From Bin87 sp965197635 (lineage in GTDB: Bacteria; Chloroflexota; Dehalococcoidia; Lucifugimonadales; UBA3495): a stretch of 64,000 nt of DNA. Positions 1-6,278 of the stretch are shown here, in pieces. The stretch covers positions 248,001 to 312,000 of the forward strand of contig OZ240218.1 of NCBI GenBank assembly GCA_965197635.1, written 5' to 3'. The notes beneath the pieces were generated by a model. The model saw only the letters and a program-made list of their open reading frames with translations. It was not told the origin of the DNA and ran no database searches. Numbering within the stretch: position 1 is the stretch's first letter; each line of letters starts with the position of its first letter. The position numbers and the translations under genes were made by a program.

Positions 1-105
1 AAGACCGAAGCCCCCATCAGAGCGTTTCACTGCAATCAGCGCTGGCCCGTTCTATACGTGCGCCATAAGAACCGATAATACGGTTATCTGTTGGGGTAGA
101 TGACG

Positions 106-633
106 TTAGAAGCTATCCGGGTCGTCTTCTGCTTTTTGGGGTTGCCAGAACAGGCTGGGACGATGCTTTTCGAGGGCGGTTGTCTGGACATCAGTCAATC
201 CTCTAACGTCATACAGGGAAGCAGCTTTTTTCAGCTGCTCCACTCCGTCATCGTCCAGTTCGGCCCCATCAAGGCGCGCTCCCTGCAGTTTGGCAAGCGT
301 CAAGTTAGCGCCCCGCAGGTCGGCTCTGGTCAAGATGGCGTTGATAAGATTGGTGTTAACCAGCATACAATCGCGCAAGTCCGCGTCGCTCAAATCAGCT
401 TCGTGTAAATCCGCCAAAACCAACCTCGCCCCGTTTAGGTTCGAACCCCTAAGTCTGGCTTTCTGCAAATCGGCCCCGTCCAGTATGACGCCGGGCATTT
501 CGGCGTTTTCGAGGAAAAGCTCAGGCAGTTCAGACCGACTGAGGTTGTGAACAATTCCTTTGAATGTCGTTGGGCCGTGCCCTGTAAACAGGACTTCCAT
601 GGCGACTTGCTTGTCAAAAGGCAGTTTGCTCAT
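106..633 (-). CDS. Pentapeptide-repeat protein (C-terminal half of a split membrane protein)
   Basis: 175 residues. From about residue 42 to 128 the protein is a run of A(D/N)L-type pentapeptides (GADLQ, GSNLN, LADLH, EADLS, ADLRD, RADLRG, GANLT), which fold as a right-handed quadrilateral beta helix. The first 40 residues contain DKQVAMEVL, resembling the segment that in single-chain relatives links a membrane-anchored part to the repeats. The ATG overlaps the stop of the upstream 182-residue membrane protein (ATGA, different frame), so translation is probably coupled. The molecular function of such proteins is generally unknown; I infer a cytoplasmic repeat partner of the upstream membrane protein. 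No catalytic motif is visible. Confidence 0.85.
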   Translation of the reverse strand: MSKLPFDKQVAMEVLFTGHGPTTFKGIVHNLSRSELPELFLENAEMPGVILDGADLQKARLRGSNLNGARLVLADLHEADLSDADLRDCMLVNTNLINAILTRADLRGANLTLAKLQGARLDGAELDDDGVEQLKKAASLYDVRGLTDVQTTALEKHRPSLFWQPQKAEDDPDSF

Positions 634-1178
634 AGCCCGTTACCCTCGCTCTGCCGGTTGGCGCTGGGTTGCTGCATATAGTTGTCTATTATGGCGGCTA
701 CCGCTCCTTGATATTCCGGATAGTCCTTGGCCAGGAATCCTAACGCTTGAATACCGCCGATGCGCACAATCGGCACATCGCTGCCCAGCAACTCAATAGC
801 GTTTTTGAACAGCAGAGCGGCATTGCTGCTTATCGTAGATTGTGCGGTATCAACAGCCGCTTTCGCAGTCTCGACAGATGCTTGTGCGGTCCTTTCGGCG
901 GCATTCACACGTCGATACGTTACCCACAGTTGGACGCCGATGAATATGCCACCTACGATTAGCGCCTGAAATTCTAAAAGCTGAGAAGTCTCAACGCCGA
1001 ACTTGCTAGATATCTTCGCCAGTGCCTCGGTCAATCCGGGCGTACGGTATAGCAGGTACGTTAATGATGATACCAAACCATAGAGCACAACTGCCATCAG
1101 AAACGCGCCGAGCACCATAAGCCAAAGGTTCTTGGTAAACTGCTCTTTAACCCTAAGCCAAATTAACTTTGCGAACAT
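630..1178 (-). CDS. Membrane protein, N-terminal partner of the pentapeptide-repeat protein
   Basis: 182 residues with two hydrophobic segments (about residues 20-43 and 68-90), then an Ala-rich helix and a C-terminal segment (NAIELLGSD, VRIGGIQALGFLAKD). That Leu-Gly-Ser-Asp / Arg-Xaa-Gly-Gly pattern is typical of the linker of single-chain membrane pentapeptide-repeat proteins, where it lies between the transmembrane part and the repeats. Here the chain ends at a TGA that overlaps the ATG of the pentapeptide gene. It may be an authentic gene fission with coupled translation, or a frameshift in a formerly single gene. Function unknown beyond membrane anchoring. Confidence 0.75.
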   Translation of the reverse strand: MFAKLIWLRVKEQFTKNLWLMVLGAFLMAVVLYGLVSSLTYLLYRTPGLTEALAKISSKFGVETSQLLEFQALIVGGIFIGVQLWVTYRRVNAAERTAQASVETAKAAVDTAQSTISSNAALLFKNAIELLGSDVPIVRIGGIQALGFLAKDYPEYQGAVAAIIDNYMQQPSANRQSEGNGL

Positions 1179-1224
1179 GGCGCGACCTCTGCGTAGTGAG
1201 ATCCGATTCTAACAGTCACGAGTT

Positions 1225-2022
1225 CTAACGCTCCTTGATCTCCCCCACCGCCGCCCGGATCTCATCCGCGTGGACGGCGTAGAACGTGCCCACCACCTGC
1301 CCGCCCCCGGCCGTGCGCCGTGCTGCGGCGCGCACCATGCCCACCACCTCGCCGGACGTGTTGAGGACCGGGCCGCCGCTGTCCCCGGGGTCGATGGGCG
1401 CGTCCATCTCCAGGTTCCGCCCGTAGCTGTAGGGGCCGAAGTTGGTGATCTGGGAGAGTATGCCCGCGTTGGCCTTGGGCGAACCCACCTCTCCCTCCGG
1501 CTTGACCCCGCTGCCGGAGTAGCCCAGCGCCAGCAAATCCTGGGCAATGTCTCTGATGTCGGCATCGCCCAGCGGCAGGGGGACTGCGCCTTCACCCAAT
1601 TGGGTGGTGGAGGTATCGTAACGAAGCAACGCCACGTCCCGTCGCGTGTCGATACCCGATACCGTGGCGGTGAAAACCGGAGCGGCGGCCTGCCGGACGA
1701 CCACCCGCTCGTCGTCAGCCACCACGTGAGCCGCCGTTACGATCAGTCCCGGTTCCAGCAGCCACCCCGTACCGTGCTGCCCGTCGCCCGGTTCGATGTA
1801 AAACACCGACGGCCACACGCTCTGGTACACCCGGCTCAGATCAGGCGAAGCAGCATCCACCAGCGCGGCGTCCACCGCCCGCTCAATCCGTGCCTCCAGC
1901 TCGGCGTCGGAGGGCGCGCAGGCTACGGCCAGCAGGATGAGCGCGGCAGCCAGCAGCGTCGGCAAATACACCCTTTGCGTCTCTGCGCCTTTGCGCCTTC
2001 GCGTTAAATTCCCTGCCGACAA
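1225..2022 (-). CDS. Trypsin-like serine protease, predicted lipoprotein
   Basis: Secreted S1-fold (DegP/HtrA-like) protease without a PDZ domain. Counting from the TTG at 2022, a hydrophobic segment ends in a lipobox LAVAC (Cys35), suggesting a membrane-anchored lipoprotein. The triad is intact: His99 in TAAHV, Asp129 in RRDVALL, Ser215 in GDSGGPV. At 265 residues it is about the size of a lone protease domain. The start is uncertain: the first 17 codons are a GCGAAGGCGCAAAGG-type repetitive stretch and no good ribosome site is seen, so a GTG at 1971, just before the signal sequence, is a likely alternative. It appears to be a monocistronic gene between the membrane protein and the aldehyde dehydrogenase. 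Confidence 0.85.
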   Translation of the reverse strand: MSAGNLTRRRKGAETQRVYLPTLLAAALILLAVACAPSDAELEARIERAVDAALVDAASPDLSRVYQSVWPSVFYIEPGDGQHGTGWLLEPGLIVTAAHVVADDERVVVRQAAAPVFTATVSGIDTRRDVALLRYDTSTTQLGEGAVPLPLGDADIRDIAQDLLALGYSGSGVKPEGEVGSPKANAGILSQITNFGPYSYGRNLEMDAPIDPGDSGGPVLNTSGEVVGMVRAAARRTAGGGQVVGTFYAVHADEIRAAVGEIKER

Positions 2023-2052
2023 CCCAACCGCGTAAGTCCGATAACGTTGGTA

Positions 2053-3564
2053 TCAGATAAACCGCGCCTGCGCCCGGGCCTCGTCGGCGTAGTCGATATA
2101 GACGGTGATGACCTCGCTGAAGAAGTCCACCGCCTCCACGCCCTGCTCCCGCTGACCCACGCCCGAGGCTTTCAGGCCGCCGAAGGGCAGATGCACCTCG
2201 CCGCCCAGCGTCGGCGCGTTGACGTGGACCATGCCGGCGTCCACCGTGTTGATGTAGCGGAAAGCGCGAGGAATGTCGCGGGTGTACACCGAGGACGACA
2301 GGCCGAACTTGACGTTGTTGGAAATCTCCACCGCGTGCTCCAGGTCGCGGGCGCGGAACACGGTCAGCACCGGCCCGAATATCTCTTCCCGGGCGATCCG
2401 CATATCTAGGCTCACGTCCGTAAAGATGGTGGGTTCCACATACCAGCCGTCGTCGTAGATGCCTCCGCTGAGGGTGCGCCCGCCGAAGGCCAGCGTCGCT
2501 CCCTCGTCCCTACCGACGGAAATGTAGTCGGACACCGTGCGCTGCTGGGATTCGCTGGACAGTGGGCTCACGTCGATGCCGTCCTCGATCCCGTCGCCGA
2601 TGGTCAGTTTGGACGTGCGCTCGATCAGCTGCTGCATGAACTCGTCGTACACGCCGTCCTCCACGATGACGCGGCTGGTGGCGGTGCAGCGCTGGCCGGT
2701 GGAGCCGAAGGCGCCCTGTACGATTCCGCCCAGGGCCTTGTCCAGGTCGGCGTCGGCCAGCAGGATGACGGCGTTCTTGCCGCCCATCTCGGCCTGTATT
2801 TTCTTGAGTAGGGACGCGCCGCGGGTGTACAGTTCGGTGCCGATCTCGGTGCTTCCGGTGAAGGAGATGCCCGACACGTCCGGCGATTCCACCAGGGCAT
2901 TGCCGACGCTGCCGCCGGGGCCGGTAATCAGGTTCAGCACGCCGGGCGGCACGCCGGCCTCCTCGAATACCTCGGTGAGTTTGACGGCGCACAACGGCGT
3001 GCCCGAGGCCGGCTTGAAGATGATGGCATTGCCGCAGATCAGCGCCGGCGCCATCTTCCAGGCGGGAATGGCGATGGGGAAGTTCCACGGCGTGATGATG
3101 CCAACCACTCCGAGCGGCCGGCGCACGGTGTACGCTACGGTGTTGGGCAGTTCTGACGGCGTGGTGTAGCCGAACATTCGCCGGCCCTCGCCGGCGGCGT
3201 ACTCAATGATGTTCATGGCCCGCTTGACCTCGCCGCGAGCGTCGGGCAGGGGCTTGCCCTCCTCCTCGGTGATGGTGCGGGCGATCTCCTCGCCTCGGCG
3301 TTCCATGATCTCCAGGGCGCGGAACAGCACCTGGGCGCGCACCGGGGCCGGTGTGTCGGCCCAACCGGGGGCGGCTTCGGCGGCGGCGGCCACGGCCCGC
3401 AGGGTGTCCTCCGGATTGGACAGCTGGAAGTGGCCCATCAGTTGATCCTTGTGGGCCGGGTTGTAGGTGGAGTACGTGCGGCCGGAATCGGAGGGCGTCC
3501 ACTGACCGGCAATAAAGTTGTTATGCGTGCGGTGATTGGTCAAGGACTCGGTGGTGGTGGTCAT
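2053..3564 (-). CDS. NAD(P)-dependent aldehyde dehydrogenase
   Basis: 503 residues, normal length for the ALDH superfamily, which oxidises aldehydes to acids with NAD(P). Visible are the cofactor-binding TPWNFP and IFKPA motifs, the general-base segment EMGGKNA, and the catalytic cysteine C293 in GQRCTAT. The C-terminal oligomerisation region (PFGGLKASG) is complete. Closest in style to succinate-semialdehyde or alpha-ketoglutaric-semialdehyde dehydrogenases, but the substrate cannot be fixed. I start at the ATG at 3564; the open frame continues upstream to 3795 through non-coding palindromic repeats, giving a non-homologous basic tail, so I reject that extension. Flanking genes do not suggest a pathway. 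Confidence 0.93.
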   Translation of the reverse strand: MTTTTESLTNHRTHNNFIAGQWTPSDSGRTYSTYNPAHKDQLMGHFQLSNPEDTLRAVAAAAEAAPGWADTPAPVRAQVLFRALEIMERRGEEIARTITEEEGKPLPDARGEVKRAMNIIEYAAGEGRRMFGYTTPSELPNTVAYTVRRPLGVVGIITPWNFPIAIPAWKMAPALICGNAIIFKPASGTPLCAVKLTEVFEEAGVPPGVLNLITGPGGSVGNALVESPDVSGISFTGSTEIGTELYTRGASLLKKIQAEMGGKNAVILLADADLDKALGGIVQGAFGSTGQRCTATSRVIVEDGVYDEFMQQLIERTSKLTIGDGIEDGIDVSPLSSESQQRTVSDYISVGRDEGATLAFGGRTLSGGIYDDGWYVEPTIFTDVSLDMRIAREEIFGPVLTVFRARDLEHAVEISNNVKFGLSSSVYTRDIPRAFRYINTVDAGMVHVNAPTLGGEVHLPFGGLKASGVGQREQGVEAVDFFSEVITVYIDYADEARAQARFI

Positions 3565-3663
3565 CTCGGCTCGGGCTCCTGTGTCCGTCCGCCTCCGGCG
3601 GCTTGCAAGTGGGATGCAGAATACTACCCGGCGCAACCGACGGCAAGCGGCGTCACCGCCTAT

Positions 3664-3775
3664 GGTAGCGTCCCGATTTAGGTGGTTTGATTCCATAGAC
3701 GCCGTTGCTAGTGCGGGTAGGGGCGAATGGCCATTCGCCCCTACGGACGGAAACCACCTAATACGGAACGCTACC
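3664..3775. repeat. Nested inverted-repeat element with a 28-bp perfect palindrome
   Basis: Two 25-nt arms (3664-3688 and 3751-3775; begin GGTAGCGT, end GGTGGTTT, 22/25 matching) face each other around a perfect palindrome at 3717-3744 of the GTAGGGGCG...CGCCCCTAC family seen elsewhere in the window. It lies in the gap between aldehyde dehydrogenase and the DUF1330 gene. The nested arms make it look like a small mobile unit rather than a simple terminator. Confidence 0.7.
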
Positions 3776-3789
3776 CACCGCCTTTCAGT

Positions 3790-3906
3790 TGTCATCGCCA
3801 GGAGCGCAGCCGCTCATCCTGAGCCTGTCGAAGGACGTGGCAATCTCGTGCCGGTGACGGTGACTCTCGCACCAACCAGATTGCCACGCCGCACACGCAA
3901 TGACGG
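3790..3906. repeat. Dispersed repeat (TCATYGCxxGGAGCG ... GGCAATCTCGT family)
   Basis: A bipartite inverted repeat: GTCATCGCCAGGAGCG...GGCAATCTCG on one side and ATTGCCACG...CGCAATGAC on the other. Relatives occur at 5647, 26771, 34819, 39748 and 43433. All are intergenic. Together with the element at 3664-3775 it fills the 457-bp gap between the aldehyde dehydrogenase and DUF1330 genes; no gene is seen in that gap. Confidence 0.7.
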
Positions 3907-4021
3907 GTGGGTCGCCAGCCGTCTACACAGCGTGGCGCAGCCCAACTCCGGCGGGTTAGAATGACTTTAGCCGAACCGATTTGCTTACGGCTGACCAGTT
4001 TCTGCAAAAGGAGAATCCCCA

Positions 4022-4309
4022 ATGGCCGCTTACATCATCGCCACGATTGAAGTTACCGACGCCGAGAAGTTTGACGTTTATCGCGGGCAGGTTCCGGCCA
4101 CCATCGAAAAGCACGGCGGCCGCTACTTGGCGCGCGGCGGCGACGTCAAGGTGGTGGAGGGAGACCAGCCGGTCCGCCGCACGGTGATCCTGGAGTTCGA
4201 CAGCCTCGAAAAGGCCAACGGCTGGTACTACTCCGACGACTACGCCGGCCCCAAGGAACTGCGCATCCAGTCCACCATTTCCAACGTGATGATTGTGGAG
4301 GGAGTATAG
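4022..4309 (+). CDS. DUF1330 family protein
   Basis: 95 residues, the usual size of DUF1330, a ferredoxin-fold dimeric alpha/beta-barrel family of unknown activity. The pattern AAYIIATIEVTD at the N-terminus, GGRYLARGG near residue 38, VILEFDS and AxxWYYSDDY near residue 66-73 are characteristic. An AAAAGGAGA ribosome site lies 7-8 nt upstream of the ATG. The gene stands alone; 33 nt separate it from the following antitoxin-like gene, which has its own ribosome site. The biochemical role is not known for the family. Confidence 0.88.
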   Translation: MAAYIIATIEVTDAEKFDVYRGQVPATIEKHGGRYLARGGDVKVVEGDQPVRRTVILEFDSLEKANGWYYSDDYAGPKELRIQSTISNVMIVEGV

Positions 4310-4342
4310 TAAAACAAGCATATTCCAGCCTGGGGAGAGATC

Positions 4343-4621
4343 ATGCGTGTCGTTGAAGACTATGATGCCAAAATTCTCTTTTTTGAGATGCTGGAGGCGG
4401 TAAAGCAGGGTGAAACCGTGGCGATAGTGCATCATGGCAAGCTGGTCGGCTACCTGTGCCCGGCGCCTCATCCACCGGTGGCACAAGAAACGGAATGGAG
4501 CGTCCTCCAGCCGGACGATACGTCCGGCGACGAAAGTTGCGAGGATCTGCCGGAGCACTTGGCGCAGGTTTCCGACAGCCTGCGCGACTTGCTGGATTGG
4601 CGGCGCTACGGACGTCGCTGA
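4343..4621 (+). CDS. Phd/YefM-like antitoxin
   Basis: 92-residue acidic protein. The first 45 residues (AKILFFEMLEAVKQGETVAIVHHGK, read in parts) follow the Phd/YefM fold in which a short beta-hairpin and helix bind operator DNA; the C-terminal half is acidic and would wrap the toxin. The ATG follows GGGGAGA. Its TGA overlaps the ATG of the PIN-domain gene by one base, the typical antitoxin-first layout. Antitoxins of this type usually repress their own promoter; no operator was identified. Confidence 0.8.
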   Translation: MRVVEDYDAKILFFEMLEAVKQGETVAIVHHGKLVGYLCPAPHPPVAQETEWSVLQPDDTSGDESCEDLPEHLAQVSDSLRDLLDWRRYGRR

Positions 4622-5016
4622 TGAATGCTGTAGCGCTCGACACGTCCGTCGCAGCAGCATGGGTTCTCGATGACGAGGATGAACCCTACGCCAACGCGGT
4701 ATTCTCTCTAACTGCTGTCGATAGAGTCTTGGTTCCGCAATTCTGGCACATTGAGATGCGTAACGTCCTATTGTCTGCTGAAAGGCAAAATCGGCTTTCT
4801 CCTGCCAGGGCCAGGCAGCATTTGCAAACTCTGGCTGCTTTGCCGATCGATACTGACGGCGACACTGACCTTGACGGGGCCTACGAACTGGCCAAAGCAC
4901 ATCGGTTGACCATTTACGACGCCCTTTACCTGGAACTGGCGCAACGCCGTAGCACCACATTGGCTACACTGGACCGTGCGCTCCGCAGGGCGGCCAAGGC
5001 TGAAGGGCTACTCTGA
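4621..5016 (+). CDS. VapC-like PIN-domain toxin
   Basis: 131 residues, standard for a VapC ribonuclease. The PIN acidic residues are visible: Asp in ALDTSVAAAW near the N-terminus, Glu in HIEMRNVL at about residue 44, and the C-terminal DALYLELA and ATLDRALRRAA segments. It would cleave RNA, often initiator tRNA in characterised VapCs, unless bound by the upstream antitoxin. I start at 4621 because that ATG overlaps the antitoxin stop and begins the PIN fold directly; a longer frame from 4456 would overlap the antitoxin by 165 nt. A strong hairpin follows 13 nt downstream. Confidence 0.88.
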   Translation: MNAVALDTSVAAAWVLDDEDEPYANAVFSLTAVDRVLVPQFWHIEMRNVLLSAERQNRLSPARARQHLQTLAALPIDTDGDTDLDGAYELAKAHRLTIYDALYLELAQRRSTTLATLDRALRRAAKAEGLL

Positions 5017-5029
5017 GAACGATAGAAAC

Positions 5030-5052
5030 GGGGCGGGTTTCGGACCCGCCCC
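5030..5052. terminator. Bidirectional hairpin between convergent genes
   Basis: Perfect 9-bp stem GGGGCGGGT / ACCCGCCCC with a TTCGG loop, followed by AAAA on the plus strand. It lies between the ends of the convergent VapC and 149-residue genes. It also belongs to the GGGGCGGGTT hairpin group found at 33525 and 55639. Confidence 0.6.
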
Positions 5053-5083
5053 AAAACATCCTGGCCGTGCAAACCCGAAGTAG

Positions 5084-5533
5084 TTATCCCTCGAAGTTCA
5101 CGCCCACGCCTACGATTTCCACCTGCATGGAGCGGATGTCCGGCGCGCCCTGATCGAAGGTTACGCCGACCACCACGTTGATGCCCCGGTCAACTTCGGG
5201 CGTGCCCGGGATCTCAAAACTCGCGTCCAGGTTGTCGCCCTTGATCGCCATTCCCAAGTGTTCGGCGATGATCTTCTCACCGTCGTACACCAGCACTTCG
5301 GCCACGTTGGCGTGGGAGCGCGCACGGAAGGACATCGATACCGATTCGGCCTTGGTGCGGTTGCCGTTCTGGACGGTGGGGGTGGGTATGGCGAAGTGCA
5401 TCCAGGCGTTCTGGCCTTCGCTGCCCTCGATGCGGGCGAAAGGCCCGCAGTGGCGCACGGCGGTGACGCGGTTGAGGTATTCTCCGGTCATCGCGGAGCC
5501 GTGTACCCAGGATGTGAATTTCTGTCCTGCCAT
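5084..5533 (-). CDS. Conserved hypothetical protein, probably beta-sandwich
   Basis: 149 residues starting at MAGQKFTSW, preceded 8 nt upstream by a perfect AGGAGG, which decides the start over the longer frame beginning at 5671. The chain is rich in short beta-strand-like segments (GEKIIAEHLG, GINVVVGVTFD, MQVEIVGVGVNF) and has no signal peptide, no transmembrane segment and no catalytic motif. I do not recognise the family with certainty. It is a single gene between the VapC terminator and the alkyltransferase gene. Confidence 0.65.
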   Translation of the reverse strand: MAGQKFTSWVHGSAMTGEYLNRVTAVRHCGPFARIEGSEGQNAWMHFAIPTPTVQNGNRTKAESVSMSFRARSHANVAEVLVYDGEKIIAEHLGMAIKGDNLDASFEIPGTPEVDRGINVVVGVTFDQGAPDIRSMQVEIVGVGVNFEG

Positions 5534-5646
5534 CGTGAAACCTCCTGCCGGCGGCGTGGTTGGTTTTGTACAGTTGACTTTCAGAGCTAAGGGCACTATG
5601 CCGCTGCCCAGCATACCCGCCAGAGCCGTAGCCCGCAAGAATGCTT

Positions 5647-5681
5647 TGTCATCGCGAGCGCGGTTTGGCAATCTCGTTGGG
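5647..5681. repeat. Partial copy of the TCATYGCGAG repeat family
   Basis: TGTCATCGCGAGCGCGGT followed by TTGGCAATCTCGTTGGG, a short, one-armed copy of the dispersed repeat described at 3790. It lies in the gap upstream of the 149-residue gene and downstream of the alkyltransferase. Confidence 0.55.
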
Positions 5682-5695
5682 ACAGCCAGCGCGAT

Positions 5696-6232
5696 TCACA
5701 GTATCGTCGCCTGTCCCCGCTCCATTTCCAGCAACCGAGCCTTGACCCCCAAACCGCCGGCGCCGTACCCGTGCAATCCCCCGTCGCTGCCCACCACCCG
5801 GTGGCAGGGAATAACCAACGGAAACGGGTTTTTCGCCATGGCCTGGCCGGCGGCCCTTGCAGCCCGGGGATTGCCGGCGGCGTCCGCCAGCCATTGGTAG
5901 GAGCGAGTTTCACCCGGCGGAATGCTGCGACAGGCGGCCCAAGCCGCGCCGTAGAAGGGCGGCGCATCGGTGAGGTCGAGCGGAATGTCGTCCAGGGCGG
6001 CGGTGTTGCCAGCAAAATAGTCGTTGAAAGCGGCCAGCGCATCGGCGAATTCGCCGGCGCCCTCTTCGGCGCCCAGCAGGGCGTCGCCCAACCCGTCCAG
6101 GGCATCCTGGGGCGCCGGCTGCAGGTTGATTCGACACAGCCCACCCTGCCGGCCCAACAACGCCAGCCATCCGAAGGGGGTTTCCTGCAAGCAGTACGAG
6201 AGCTTGGCCTGTTTCCTGTTGACCGAGTTCAT
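5696..6232 (-). CDS. ogt: Methylated-DNA-[protein]-cysteine S-methyltransferase
   Basis: Suicidal repair protein that transfers an alkyl group from O6-alkylguanine in DNA to its own cysteine. The active-site motif PCHRVV and the DNA-binding segment RAAGQAMAKNP with Arg finger are intact, followed by GLHGYGAGG..KARLL. 178 residues from the ATG at 6232, typical for Ogt/MGMT. The reading frame stays open upstream to 6409, but that extension overlaps the transglutaminase gene and has no homology-like sequence. It lacks an Ada-type regulatory domain. It lies downstream of, and on the same strand as, the transglutaminase gene. Confidence 0.93.
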   Translation of the reverse strand: MNSVNRKQAKLSYCLQETPFGWLALLGRQGGLCRINLQPAPQDALDGLGDALLGAEEGAGEFADALAAFNDYFAGNTAALDDIPLDLTDAPPFYGAAWAACRSIPPGETRSYQWLADAAGNPRAARAAGQAMAKNPFPLVIPCHRVVGSDGGLHGYGAGGLGVKARLLEMERGQATIL

Positions 6233-6278
6233 TGCGTCAAGTCTCCACGCCCGATGAGTTCGTCGAATTTGACCGTCT

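Noticed and set aside
3565..3795. N-terminal extension of the aldehyde dehydrogenase
   Set aside because: The open frame is arginine-rich and encoded by palindromic repeats; the real start is the ATG at 3564.
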